Notes under the pieces: generated by a model
Databases searched by the model: none
What the model saw: only the letters and a program-made list of their open reading frames with translations
Told to the model about the DNA's origin: nothing
In this document: one piece after another, positions 1 through 7,102 of the stretch
How the letters are laid out: every line of letters begins with the position of its first letter
Position numbering within the stretch: the stretch's first letter is position 1
Program-made: the position numbers and the translations under genes
From: an uncultured Sphingomonadaceae bacterium
GTDB taxonomy: Bacteria; Pseudomonadota; Alphaproteobacteria; Sphingomonadales; Sphingomonadaceae
NCBI GenBank assembly: GCA_938003725.1
Contig: CALKXX010000033.1
Span: 1-7,595, forward strand
DNA: 7,595 nucleotides
Reading direction: 5' to 3'

Positions 1-610
1 CAATATGGGATGTCTTAATATTCACGGCTCTGTGCTTCCCCGCTGGAGGGGGGCCGCCCCGGTTCAACGCGCTATTCTTAGCGGAGACGAGAAGACAGGG
101 GTTACGATAATGCAGATGGAGGCCGGATTGGACACTGGTCCGATGCTGCTCAAAGAAGAGACATTGGTCGCTGGGAAAACTGCCGGTGAACTTACTGATG
201 AGCTGGCCAAAATGGGCGCAAAGCTAATGACCCAATATCTCGCAACCTCGCACAACTACCCACCTGAAATTCAGGATGATAGCTTGGCCACCTATGCGAA
301 AAAGATCACGAAACCCGAAGCGCGGCTCGATTTTTCCGAATCCGCCGAACAAGTTGAACGCCAAATAAGAGGATTTAACCCGTTTCCCGGTGCATTTTTT
401 GAATATCAGGGGGAACGTTACCGCATTCACAGCGCCGAGATATTGGATGTCGAGGGAAACGCCGGCGCAGCTATGGACGATCAATGCACGATCGGATGTG
501 GTTCAGGTTCGATTCGCCCGACGATCATCCAAAAGGCTGGCAAGCCTAGGATGTCGTTAGCTGATTTTCTGAACGGCACCCAAATTCCCGCTGGTACAAA
601 GTTCCAATGA
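1..610 (+). CDS. fmt: Methionyl-tRNA formyltransferase, 3' part (5' end outside window)
   Basis: Fmt transfers a formyl group from 10-formyltetrahydrofolate to methionyl-tRNA(fMet), making the initiator tRNA in the cytoplasm. The visible part begins just before the active-site segment. Counting from the ATG at base 5, GCLNIHGS holds the catalytic Asn (residue 5) and His (7), followed by the family signature LPRWRGAAPVQRAI. GLDTGPML supplies the catalytic Asp (43). The Asn-to-Asp spacing of 38 residues equals that of E. coli Asn106/Asp144. From about residue 100 comes the tRNA-binding C-terminal domain (ITKPEARLDF, then RGFNPFPGAF), ending normally at PAGTKFQ. The ATG at base 5 is internal: roughly 100 N-terminal residues of the Rossmann domain lie before base 1, and base 1 is the last base of a split codon. 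Its TGA overlaps the truA ATG (ATGA), so the two are probably co-translated. No defect is seen in the visible part. Confidence 0.97.
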   Translation, partial: NMGCLNIHGSVLPRWRGAAPVQRAILSGDEKTGVTIMQMEAGLDTGPMLLKEETLVAGKTAGELTDELAKMGAKLMTQYLATSHNYPPEIQDDSLATYAKKITKPEARLDFSESAEQVERQIRGFNPFPGAFFEYQGERYRIHSAEILDVEGNAGAAMDDQCTIGCGSGSIRPTIIQKAGKPRMSLADFLNGTQIPAGTKFQ

Positions 611-1362
611 CCCGGTTTGCACTTACGGTCGAATATGATGGGCGCCCGTTCATGGGTTGGCAGCGACAGGATCATGGCCCCAGTGTGCAACAGGCCATCG
701 AAGAGGCGATACAGGGCATTACTGCGCAGGAAGTGCGTGTCCATACAGCTGGGCGCACGGACGCCGGGGTACATGCTTTGGCCATGCGGGCACATTTCGA
801 TATTGAAACAAGGTTAAACGCCTTTCGCCTGATGGAGGGTATCAACGCAAAATTGCGTCCCCAACCCGTTGCGATATTGGCCTGCGAAGAGGTAGGCGAG
901 GAATGGCACGCGCGCTTTTCCTGTATCGGCCGACGTTATGTTTACAAGATTACCAATCGCCGTGCCCCGTTGGCACTAGATATCGGAAAGAGCTGGCTCA
1001 TTGTCCGACCGCTGGATGTCGAAGCAATGCATCACGCGGCTCAAATATTAGTTGGACAGCATGATTTCACCACTTTCCGATCGGTACATTGTCAGGCAAA
1101 AAGCCCCGTTAAATCGATTGATCAAATTTCCGTCACACGCTTTGGAGAAGAGATCGAGGTCGAAGTCGCCGCACGATCATTCCTGCATCATCAGGTCCGT
1201 TCAATTGTCGGTTGTTTAGGACTGGTCGGCGAAGGCAAATGGAGCGACAAGGATTTGAACGACGCGCTTGAAGCCAAAAACCGCGAGGCTTTAGGGCACA
1301 ATGCACCACCGGATGGCCTATATTTCGTGGAGGCTCTTTATTCCGCCTCAGACACCGAATAA
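607..1362 (+). CDS. truA: tRNA pseudouridine(38-40) synthase TruA
   Basis: TruA isomerises uridines 38, 39 and 40 in the tRNA anticodon stem-loop to pseudouridine. The 251-residue protein has the usual family length. The N-terminal half carries VEYDGRPFMGWQRQ (residues 8-21) and the active-site motif HTAGRTDAGVHA (46-57), in which Asp52 is the catalytic nucleophile. The C-terminal half has the conserved segment FLHHQVRSIVG at about 192-202 and APPDGLYF near the end. The start is the ATG overlapping the fmt stop. There is no convincing Shine-Dalgarno before it, so translation probably depends on ribosomes finishing fmt. fmt-truA pairing is common in proteobacteria. The TAA stop lies inside the convergent minus-strand amidotransferase gene, giving a 15-base tail-to-tail overlap. 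All key residues are present. Confidence 0.97.
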   Translation: MTRFALTVEYDGRPFMGWQRQDHGPSVQQAIEEAIQGITAQEVRVHTAGRTDAGVHALAMRAHFDIETRLNAFRLMEGINAKLRPQPVAILACEEVGEEWHARFSCIGRRYVYKITNRRAPLALDIGKSWLIVRPLDVEAMHHAAQILVGQHDFTTFRSVHCQAKSPVKSIDQISVTRFGEEIEVEVAARSFLHHQVRSIVGCLGLVGEGKWSDKDLNDALEAKNREALGHNAPPDGLYFVEALYSASDTE

Positions 1363-3243
1363 TTTTTTAAGCGACTTGTCCAGCATAAGCATTTGCCACA
1401 GCAAGCGGCTATTATCTGCCTTTCCGTCTATATGGTCGTCTGCGACCTTGCTAAGGGCGCTGGCGTCAAACCATCCAATACGATCTAGCGCACTGGAGCG
1501 GGATATCGCGCGCGCCTGCTCTGCCAATGGTCCCCTGAACCATTTTGCGATGGGGGTAACAAATCCCATTTTTGGCCGATAGAGAATATCTTGCGGCAAA
1601 TATCGTTCCATCGATTTCTTCAACAGATATTTGCCCTGCCCCCGGCGTACGCGCAAATTGACGGGCAGCCTGGCGGCGAATTCCATCAATTTATAGTCGA
1701 GAAGCGGTTCTCGTGCTTCAAGGCCAACGGCCATGCTTGTCCGATCAACTTTGGTTAAGATATCTCCCGGCAACCACATTTTCATGTCGGCATATTGGGC
1801 TTGATCGAGTCCATTTCGAGCCGGTGCATTGTTCATCAATGCGATCATTCGGGCCTCCCCCAGATAACCGTCCAGATTACCAATCATAGCATCCGAATAG
1901 ATCCCGTTTCTCTGCGCAGGTGTGGTTACACCGACCGCCTCCGCATAGCCCTCGGCGCCGGACCGCGACAAAGAAAGCAACGTCGATTTCGCGCGTAGCG
2001 GCCGCGGTGCCCAATCTGCTTTTGGATAGATATTTCCCAACCAGCCCAAAACGGGACCGCGCAATGATTGCGGCATGAAACGTCGCACCCGTTCTTCGGC
2101 ATGATGGAATACATGGCGGCGATACCCAGCCATCGCCTCGTCTGCACCATCACCAGATAGCGCGACCGTGACGTTTTCACGAGCCAATTGGCAAACACGG
2201 TAGGTTGGCAGTGCCGATGCATCTGCAAAAGGTTCGTCAAAATGATCAACCAGCGTATCAATTAAATCAAAGTCATCTGCTCCGACAATATGTTCGCGAT
2301 GATCGGTTCGAAAACGGTTTGCGACGATTTTGGCATAGTTCGTTTCATCAAGCGAGGCCTGATCAAAGCCAATTGAACAGGTATTCACCGGCTGACGACT
2401 ATGCTCGGACATCAGGGCCACCACCGCGCTGCTGTCGACACCGCCAGACAGAAACGCACCGAACGGCACATCGGAGATCATCCGTGAACTCACCGATTGT
2501 TTAAGCAAAGAGATCAATTCTTCCTCAAGCTCGCTTGCTGAAGCTTTGGACCGTTCGCTGAAATCCATATCCCAATATTGTATAGGCGTTACCTGTGCCT
2601 TGCCCTGTTCAAGCAACAGATAATGGCCGGCACTAAGTTTCTTCACGCCCTTCACCAGCGATATATGATCCGGTACATATCCAAAGGCCAGATACTCGTC
2701 TACCGCACGTATGCTCGGCTCCCGGCGCAATAGGGGGTGGGCCAGCAGCGCCTTAAGTTCTGAACCAAAAATTACACTGCCATCGGATATTTCAGCGTAA
2801 AATAAAGGCTTCACGCCTAACCGATCACGCGCCACAAATAACTGTTTGGTGCGATGATCAAAAACAGCGAACGCAAACATCCCATTGAGATGCCTGACGC
2901 AATCCACACCCCATTGACGCCAAGCATAGAGGATAACCTCTGTATCACTATTCGTGGAGAATTGGTGACCACATGTTTCCAGTTCGGCACGCACTTCGCG
3001 AAAATTATAGATCATGCCGTTAAAGACAATGACCTGTGCTTTGTCGGCCGAAAGCATGGGTTGCGCACCGCCTTCAAGATCGATGATAGACAGGCGACGA
3101 TGACCCAAGCCGACACCTGGGGCGGTCCACACCCCTGACCCATCGGGACCACGGTGGATCATGCTGTCCGCCATTTTACGCAATCGAGCAGGATCAACCG
3201 GCTTGGCCGTCCCCAAATGAAAAATACCGGTAATACCGCACAT
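1348..3243 (-). CDS. XrtA/PEP-CTERM-associated amidotransferase (asparagine synthase-like)
   Basis: This 631-residue protein has the class II glutamine amidotransferase plus asparagine-synthase layout. The N-terminal glutaminase starts MCGITGIF, so Cys2 becomes the N-terminal nucleophile once Met is removed. It continues with RGPDG (31-35), GHRRLSIIDL (47-56; Arg50 corresponds to E. coli AsnB Arg49), NGMIYNF (75-81) and SDTEV (99-103). The ATP-pyrophosphatase synthetase domain has the P-loop SGGVDSS (266-272) and LSGDGADEAMAGY (362-374). Length and neighbours fit the exosortase A system amidotransferase family (TIGR03108) better than housekeeping AsnB; family placement is from memory, not a search. 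The likely role is amidating a component of the exported polysaccharide, but the substrate is unknown. Oddity: the usual NGEIYN motif reads NGMIYN (Met77), changing a residue expected to contact glutamine. It is the last gene seen in the operon, nine bases after xrtA, with AGGG seven bases before the ATG. Its 3' end overlaps truA. Confidence 0.93.
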   Translation of the reverse strand: MCGITGIFHLGTAKPVDPARLRKMADSMIHRGPDGSGVWTAPGVGLGHRRLSIIDLEGGAQPMLSADKAQVIVFNGMIYNFREVRAELETCGHQFSTNSDTEVILYAWRQWGVDCVRHLNGMFAFAVFDHRTKQLFVARDRLGVKPLFYAEISDGSVIFGSELKALLAHPLLRREPSIRAVDEYLAFGYVPDHISLVKGVKKLSAGHYLLLEQGKAQVTPIQYWDMDFSERSKASASELEEELISLLKQSVSSRMISDVPFGAFLSGGVDSSAVVALMSEHSRQPVNTCSIGFDQASLDETNYAKIVANRFRTDHREHIVGADDFDLIDTLVDHFDEPFADASALPTYRVCQLARENVTVALSGDGADEAMAGYRRHVFHHAEERVRRFMPQSLRGPVLGWLGNIYPKADWAPRPLRAKSTLLSLSRSGAEGYAEAVGVTTPAQRNGIYSDAMIGNLDGYLGEARMIALMNNAPARNGLDQAQYADMKMWLPGDILTKVDRTSMAVGLEAREPLLDYKLMEFAARLPVNLRVRRGQGKYLLKKSMERYLPQDILYRPKMGFVTPIAKWFRGPLAEQARAISRSSALDRIGWFDASALSKVADDHIDGKADNSRLLWQMLMLDKSLKKLFGV

Positions 3244-3250
3244 AAAAGCG

Positions 3251-3254
3251 CCCT
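3251..3254 (-). promoter_or_regulatory. Ribosome binding site of the amidotransferase gene
   Basis: On the minus strand the sequence reads TAGGGCGCTTTT-ATG. AGGG sits seven bases before the ATG and overlaps the last base of the xrtA TAG stop. A ribosome terminating on xrtA would therefore sit on this site, which suggests coupled translation. It supports the MCGITG start, which is also required because Cys2 must become N-terminal. Confidence 0.6.
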
Positions 3255-4806
3255 AGCGTAGACCAGTCATCTGGTCAGCCAAATTATCGACCGGACCCAG
3301 ATCTTTAAGAAACGCCTTCATCCTATTTTGCGGATTGCCATCGCCAATCTTCTCAGCAGAAACGATGATTGCGGCCGCTTGTTGCCGTCCGCCCAATAAT
3401 TTGGCCTTCATTGTTTCCAATTTTACGATGGCAGCGCTGCCCGTCAATTTCTCACCCAAACGATAGAAAGTATAGGCATCGCGTACCACCGGTCCCGGTG
3501 CCGTCAATTGCTGTCCAGAGGCTCCTGCCGGCGCCTCCAAATCACGGGTCCAGGACCATTTTGTTTCCGGGTTAAACGCACCTTGGCCATAGCCAACTAT
3601 CTCTCGACCATCTTCCTGCCGATCATACACAGCGACCACCAGATCGACCAATTCTCCGGAGCTTTCGTTCTTGTACCGGCCCAACAACTGATGGCTTGCG
3701 CCGTCAAACCGCGGCGCCCATTCAAAAGATGGCCGATATTCAACCTGCTCCCATCCCGCCACTTGCGGCAGATATATTTGATTGGGCACAGGAGAGTTTT
3801 GGGCGGAAACCATAGAGCTCCAAATGAAAGGCACAAATACCAATGCGCCAATGGCGACTACTGTATTTCGAAAACTCAATCGTGAATTTTTGGAGTTATC
3901 TAGTTCCGCCAGTTTTTGACCGTCAATCATCCGATCATCAATTTTGCGATCGAAAAACGGCCAACCTGCTGCCATTACCAGAATCAGTACAAATGCGAAG
4001 AAGAACCAACCATAGAATATGTGATCAAAGCCGGATGCAAAATCGGTTGTTGTATGATGTGCGATATAGATTGTTCCGAAAGCCCGGATCCCATTAGCAA
4101 GGATGGGAACGGCGACCGCAAATAACATGAACAGCACACGCCTGTTCCAGCTTTGAAAACACACATTGCTGACCAGCGCGCCATAGGCGATCATTGCAAT
4201 CAGAAATTTTACACCGGAGCAGGCCTCGGCAACTTCGAAATACCCAGTCGGCGTAGAGATAAAAATACCATCAATATAGGCTGGAATATCTGTCCATCCC
4301 AGAAACGTCATCGACATTTTGGCAGTTATAGTCTGCAGGAATGGCACGAACTCTTCACCAAAAGGGACGAGGAAAAAACTGTAAAGAAGAGGAAAAATCA
4401 AACCCCTGGCGACAACCGGCCCCAACAACGTCACGACCGCCCCCTGCAGCATCATTACCAGCCCAAGCTGCCGCGCAAAGGAAATGCCGGCCGCTTCACC
4501 CAGCAACCAGCCGAATGACGCAATAGCAACCCATAATAATCCTGGTGCCCAGGCTTTGGGGTCAATTTTGTTCAATTCCTCTTTTCGCTGCGTAACCAAC
4601 CAGTAAAGTATCGGGATGACAATTAGACAGTGATTATAAGTGGAGATATTCCACCAAGTTGTCAGCATCGCCCAGGCGTCACGCCAGAAAATCGCCACAA
4701 TAACCGCTGCAGTGATGGCGAGCCAACGAAGGTGCACCAACCATTTTGATGTGCCCATCATTTTGGTTGTACTTTGGCCGCGACCATGAAAAACAGCTTC
4801 AGTCAT
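3253..4806 (-). CDS. xrtA: Exosortase A with fused EpsI C-terminal domain
   Basis: Exosortase A is a multi-pass inner-membrane cysteine transpeptidase-like enzyme that processes proteins with a C-terminal PEP-CTERM signal. With the start used here the protein has 517 residues. Eight hydrophobic segments lie at about 22-41, 59-71, 89-106, 113-130, 136-149, 200-217, 224-243 and 267-282. The catalytic triad is visible: Cys196 in AEACSGVKF, Arg241 in LANGIRAFG, and His262 in DHIFYGWFFF. A ninth hydrophobic segment (about 315-331) leads into a periplasmic region of about 180 residues resembling EpsI (DUF3485), with VAGWEQVEY and VVAVYDRQEDGREIVGYG. An in-frame ATG 13 codons upstream (base 4845) would overlap the previous gene by 43 bases. 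The ATG at 4806 is preferred: it forms ATGA with the glycosyltransferase stop, has GGAGG seven bases upstream, and matches the expected N-terminus. The gene is intact and is the core of the locus. Confidence 0.95.
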   Translation of the reverse strand: MTEAVFHGRGQSTTKMMGTSKWLVHLRWLAITAAVIVAIFWRDAWAMLTTWWNISTYNHCLIVIPILYWLVTQRKEELNKIDPKAWAPGLLWVAIASFGWLLGEAAGISFARQLGLVMMLQGAVVTLLGPVVARGLIFPLLYSFFLVPFGEEFVPFLQTITAKMSMTFLGWTDIPAYIDGIFISTPTGYFEVAEACSGVKFLIAMIAYGALVSNVCFQSWNRRVLFMLFAVAVPILANGIRAFGTIYIAHHTTTDFASGFDHIFYGWFFFAFVLILVMAAGWPFFDRKIDDRMIDGQKLAELDNSKNSRLSFRNTVVAIGALVFVPFIWSSMVSAQNSPVPNQIYLPQVAGWEQVEYRPSFEWAPRFDGASHQLLGRYKNESSGELVDLVVAVYDRQEDGREIVGYGQGAFNPETKWSWTRDLEAPAGASGQQLTAPGPVVRDAYTFYRLGEKLTGSAAIVKLETMKAKLLGGRQQAAAIIVSAEKIGDGNPQNRMKAFLKDLGPVDNLADQMTGLR

Positions 4807-6026
4807 TCGGCCGCCTCCGCCAATGCATGCGAATCCAATCCGCAAAGCGCGGGTAGCACAGACAGTTGTTCATCCCAGCTATAACTTGACCGTATCAAAA
4901 GTCGGGCATTGTTTCCGAGCTTCGCCACCTCTTCGGGGGCGTCAAGAAGGCTGCAAACCATTTCACCTTCTGCAGCGACATCATCGGCGACCAGGAAATG
5001 CTCTTCGTGAACCGCATCGATGCCCTCGGCTGCACAATTTGAAGCAATCACAGCTTTGCCCATTGCCATCGCTTCCAGCACTTTATTTTGAATACCGCGC
5101 GCAATACGAAGAGGCGCAACAACAATATCGGCTGCGTTCAACCAGCTTCGAATATCATCAACCGCGCCAGTCACAATCACCCCTTGCTTGTCGGCAAGTT
5201 TCTTGACGTCATCGGTCGGAGCGCGTCCGACAATCGCAAATCGCGCTTGTGGATGGCCTTGTAATATGGTCGGCATCACTTCTTTGGCGAAACTCTCAAC
5301 TGCCTCTACATTGGGGCGATAGTCCATCTGGCCTGTAAAGATAATCAACGGCCCATCCGTGATTTCGGGCACCGTCACAATTTTAGCGGGATCATAAAAA
5401 TCCAGATCAATACCATTTCCGACAGCCACAATTTTCTCTGTCTCTACGCCGGATCTTTCATGAAACAGACTGGCTTCGGCCTTGCTAACGAAGAGCGAGT
5501 AGTCTGCGCGATCCGCAATTCGTTTTTCAAAAGCCTTTAGTAAGTATCCTTCTCGACGATTGATCCAGGCCATCGGGCCTGATCCCTGTGCGCCATAAGT
5601 TTCGAATTTCGCGCTATCCACATCGGCAAAATCCATAACAATACGGCCCCGAAAATCTTTCGGAATATATTGTGCCATTTGCCCGGAAAACACGAAAATG
5701 CAGTCAATTGGACGGTGCTCAATTGTTGCGTGCACATAGCGTTCAATATCAACACTGTGAAAGGATGTTAGAGAAACCGGCTTTGCAAAGGCGATGGCTT
5801 CCAAACCAGCCGCCCATTTCGATTTGGTACGGACCACAGTTTTGCAACTGGCCAAGCCATCCTGAATATCGCTTTGCTCTTCCGCTTCCTCTTGATCATC
5901 GGCGAAACAAGCAAGATGCACTGGCGCGCATTCAATGAGTTTGCGTAATATATGGTGTGACCGAATTTTGTCACCGCGATTGGGCGGCCATGGCACGCGG
6001 TGCGTTAGGAATAATATCTCGCCCAT
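4803..6026 (-). CDS. XrtA-associated glycosyltransferase (TIGR03087-like, GT4 type)
   Basis: This is a probable cytoplasmic sugar transferase acting in assembly of the exopolysaccharide linked to the exosortase A system; donor and acceptor are unknown. The 407-residue protein has a GT-B fold pattern. The N-terminal domain begins MGEILFLTHRVPWPPNRGDK with GDKIRSHH at 18-25, typical of the family. The linker holds GNGIDLDFYDP (Asn204). The C-terminal donor domain has IIFTGQMDYRPN (228-239), VTGAVDDIRSWLNAADIVV, and ARGIQNKVLEAMAMG with Glu318. The first Glu of the GT4 EX7E motif is Arg310 here, which I believe is usual for this subfamily. A longer reading from base 6092 adds 22 residues lacking family character and overlaps the upstream gene by 67 bases. 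The ATG at 6026 is preferred: it shares one base with the FemAB stop (TGATG) and has AAAGG nine bases upstream. It overlaps xrtA by four bases. Confidence 0.93.
   Translation of the reverse strand: MGEILFLTHRVPWPPNRGDKIRSHHILRKLIECAPVHLACFADDQEEAEEQSDIQDGLASCKTVVRTKSKWAAGLEAIAFAKPVSLTSFHSVDIERYVHATIEHRPIDCIFVFSGQMAQYIPKDFRGRIVMDFADVDSAKFETYGAQGSGPMAWINRREGYLLKAFEKRIADRADYSLFVSKAEASLFHERSGVETEKIVAVGNGIDLDFYDPAKIVTVPEITDGPLIIFTGQMDYRPNVEAVESFAKEVMPTILQGHPQARFAIVGRAPTDDVKKLADKQGVIVTGAVDDIRSWLNAADIVVAPLRIARGIQNKVLEAMAMGKAVIASNCAAEGIDAVHEEHFLVADDVAAEGEMVCSLLDAPEEVAKLGNNARLLIRSSYSWDEQLSVLPALCGLDSHALAEAAE
4814..4818 (-). promoter_or_regulatory. Strong ribosome binding site that sets the xrtA start
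   Basis: The minus strand reads GGCGGAGGCGGCCGA-ATG. A full GGAGG core stands seven bases before the ATG at 4806-4804. It lies inside the end of the glycosyltransferase coding sequence and decides between the two possible xrtA starts, because the upstream ATG at 4845 would place this site inside xrtA. Confidence 0.8.
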
Positions 6027-7102
6027 CAACCCAAGCCTTTGGCGATATATGGCCCCAATAGATTGGCTATCGGGAGCGGCAACCTTTGCCACAACGCGAC
6101 TTGTAGACGATATTTAGGGTTCATCGGATTGATATCGCGCGCTTCCTCGTCTTGTGCCGTCCTGATCGCATAAGATAGCGGTTGTGGTTCGAAGCCCCAG
6201 TTTTTCTTGAATGAAAATGCGCCTGTTCCCAATTTTGAACGGCCAAAATCAAACCGGTGGCATCCGCGTTCGCGTGCGTGATTCATCAGCGTATAGTACA
6301 TGATATCATTGGCGCGAAACCGGCGCGCATCCCATGTACCGCCACCCCAATATGGCATTACCGTATCTTGATGATAAAGGCTGAGGACGCTCGCAATCGG
6401 CTTTCCATCGCTCAGGACGGTCAATATATCAGCATTATTGCCGAAGTTTGAGATCACCTCTTCAAAAAGAGCATGCGGGAAAACGGGCGTGCCCAAATTG
6501 CGGACACTTTCGGAATATACGCGGTAATGATCAACTATATCCTGCTCGGTCGTGCCAATCCGAACATCGAGTTCGTTCTTCAAACCTTTGCGGATTTCCG
6601 CTCTTTGTTTTCGCGGAATTGCAAGCAGTTGCTCTTCGTCATTATCAGCAAGGTCACAAACGAAACCAGCATAGATATCGCTTTTGGTTTGCCATCCGGC
6701 TGCCTCAAAATCACCACCGCGTAACTCCACTGATGGAAAGCTATACGTTTCTGCGAATTGCCAAGCCGCTTCGGCAAGTTGAGATTTTAATCTGTCGTTG
6801 GCCGCCAATATGCCGCCACCTACTGCAAAGCCCGAAGACACCAATGCTCGTCCAAACAAGGCGGAATGGATCATATGTAGCGGCAATATTCCGGTCAAAT
6901 TACCATGGCCGTCTTCCGTCACAATATATCGATAGTCATGACCAGTGGCACTCGAGATTGCGGTCATCCAGGATGGCCGGTGAAATGGTGTTCCATCCGC
7001 ATGAGACATCACAAAAGCATCAACATCGGCCAGTTCATTTGCATCCGTATTTTGCAGAACACGAATGATAGAAGATTGTCGGGGCGAAAAAGCCATGTTC
7101 AT
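6026..7102 (-). CDS. FemAB-like XrtA/PEP-CTERM-associated protein (TIGR03019-like)
   Basis: The 358-residue soluble protein has two GNAT-like halves, as in FemAB-type aminoacyltransferases and the GNAT_6/BioF2-like group. No signal peptide or membrane segment is seen. The N-terminal half includes HADGTPFHRPSW (34-45) and the glycine-rich FAVGGGILA (92-100). A charged segment, IPRKQRAEIRKGLKN (162-176), leads to the C-terminal half. That half has NLGTPVFP (202-209), YWGGGTWDARRFRANDIMYY (251-270) and the family hallmark FDFGRSKLGTGAFSFKKNWG (285-304). Known FemAB relatives add amino acids to peptidoglycan precursors using aminoacyl-tRNA. For the exosortase-linked group the substrate is not established, and a role in modifying the exopolysaccharide or its carrier-linked precursor is inference. 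The start ATG forms ATGA with the deacetylase stop; a second in-frame ATG lies two codons on. GGAGG is 13 bases upstream, rather far, so coupling probably helps. The stop overlaps the glycosyltransferase start by one base. Confidence 0.92.
   Translation of the reverse strand: MNMAFSPRQSSIIRVLQNTDANELADVDAFVMSHADGTPFHRPSWMTAISSATGHDYRYIVTEDGHGNLTGILPLHMIHSALFGRALVSSGFAVGGGILAANDRLKSQLAEAAWQFAETYSFPSVELRGGDFEAAGWQTKSDIYAGFVCDLADNDEEQLLAIPRKQRAEIRKGLKNELDVRIGTTEQDIVDHYRVYSESVRNLGTPVFPHALFEEVISNFGNNADILTVLSDGKPIASVLSLYHQDTVMPYWGGGTWDARRFRANDIMYYTLMNHARERGCHRFDFGRSKLGTGAFSFKKNWGFEPQPLSYAIRTAQDEEARDINPMNPKYRLQVALWQRLPLPIANLLGPYIAKGLG

Noticed and set aside
5..7. ATG as the start of fmt
   Set aside because: It lies immediately before the conserved GCLNIH catalytic segment, about 100 residues into the usual protein; the gene is merely cut by the window edge.
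1330..1368. Possible terminator: GAGGC/GCCTC stem (1330-1334 with 1345-1349) and a six-T run at 1363-1368
   Set aside because: The stem is only five pairs with a ten-base loop, and the T run begins 13 bases after it, so it does not have intrinsic terminator geometry on either strand.
1926..2261. A 111-codon minus-strand frame inside the amidotransferase gene
   Set aside because: It is an out-of-frame reading of the conserved synthetase domain with many Cys, Trp and Arg residues and no recognisable protein.
1348..3243. Housekeeping asparagine synthetase AsnB
   Set aside because: The domain layout matches, but the position nine bases after xrtA, the length of 631 residues and the exosortase gene set point to the XrtA-linked amidotransferase. 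A biosynthetic asparagine role cannot be fully excluded.
6448..7068. A 206-codon plus-strand open frame antisense to the FemAB-like gene
   Set aside because: Its translation is rich in Arg, His, Gln and Cys with no family character, no ribosome site precedes it, and the opposite strand encodes a recognisable conserved protein throughout.
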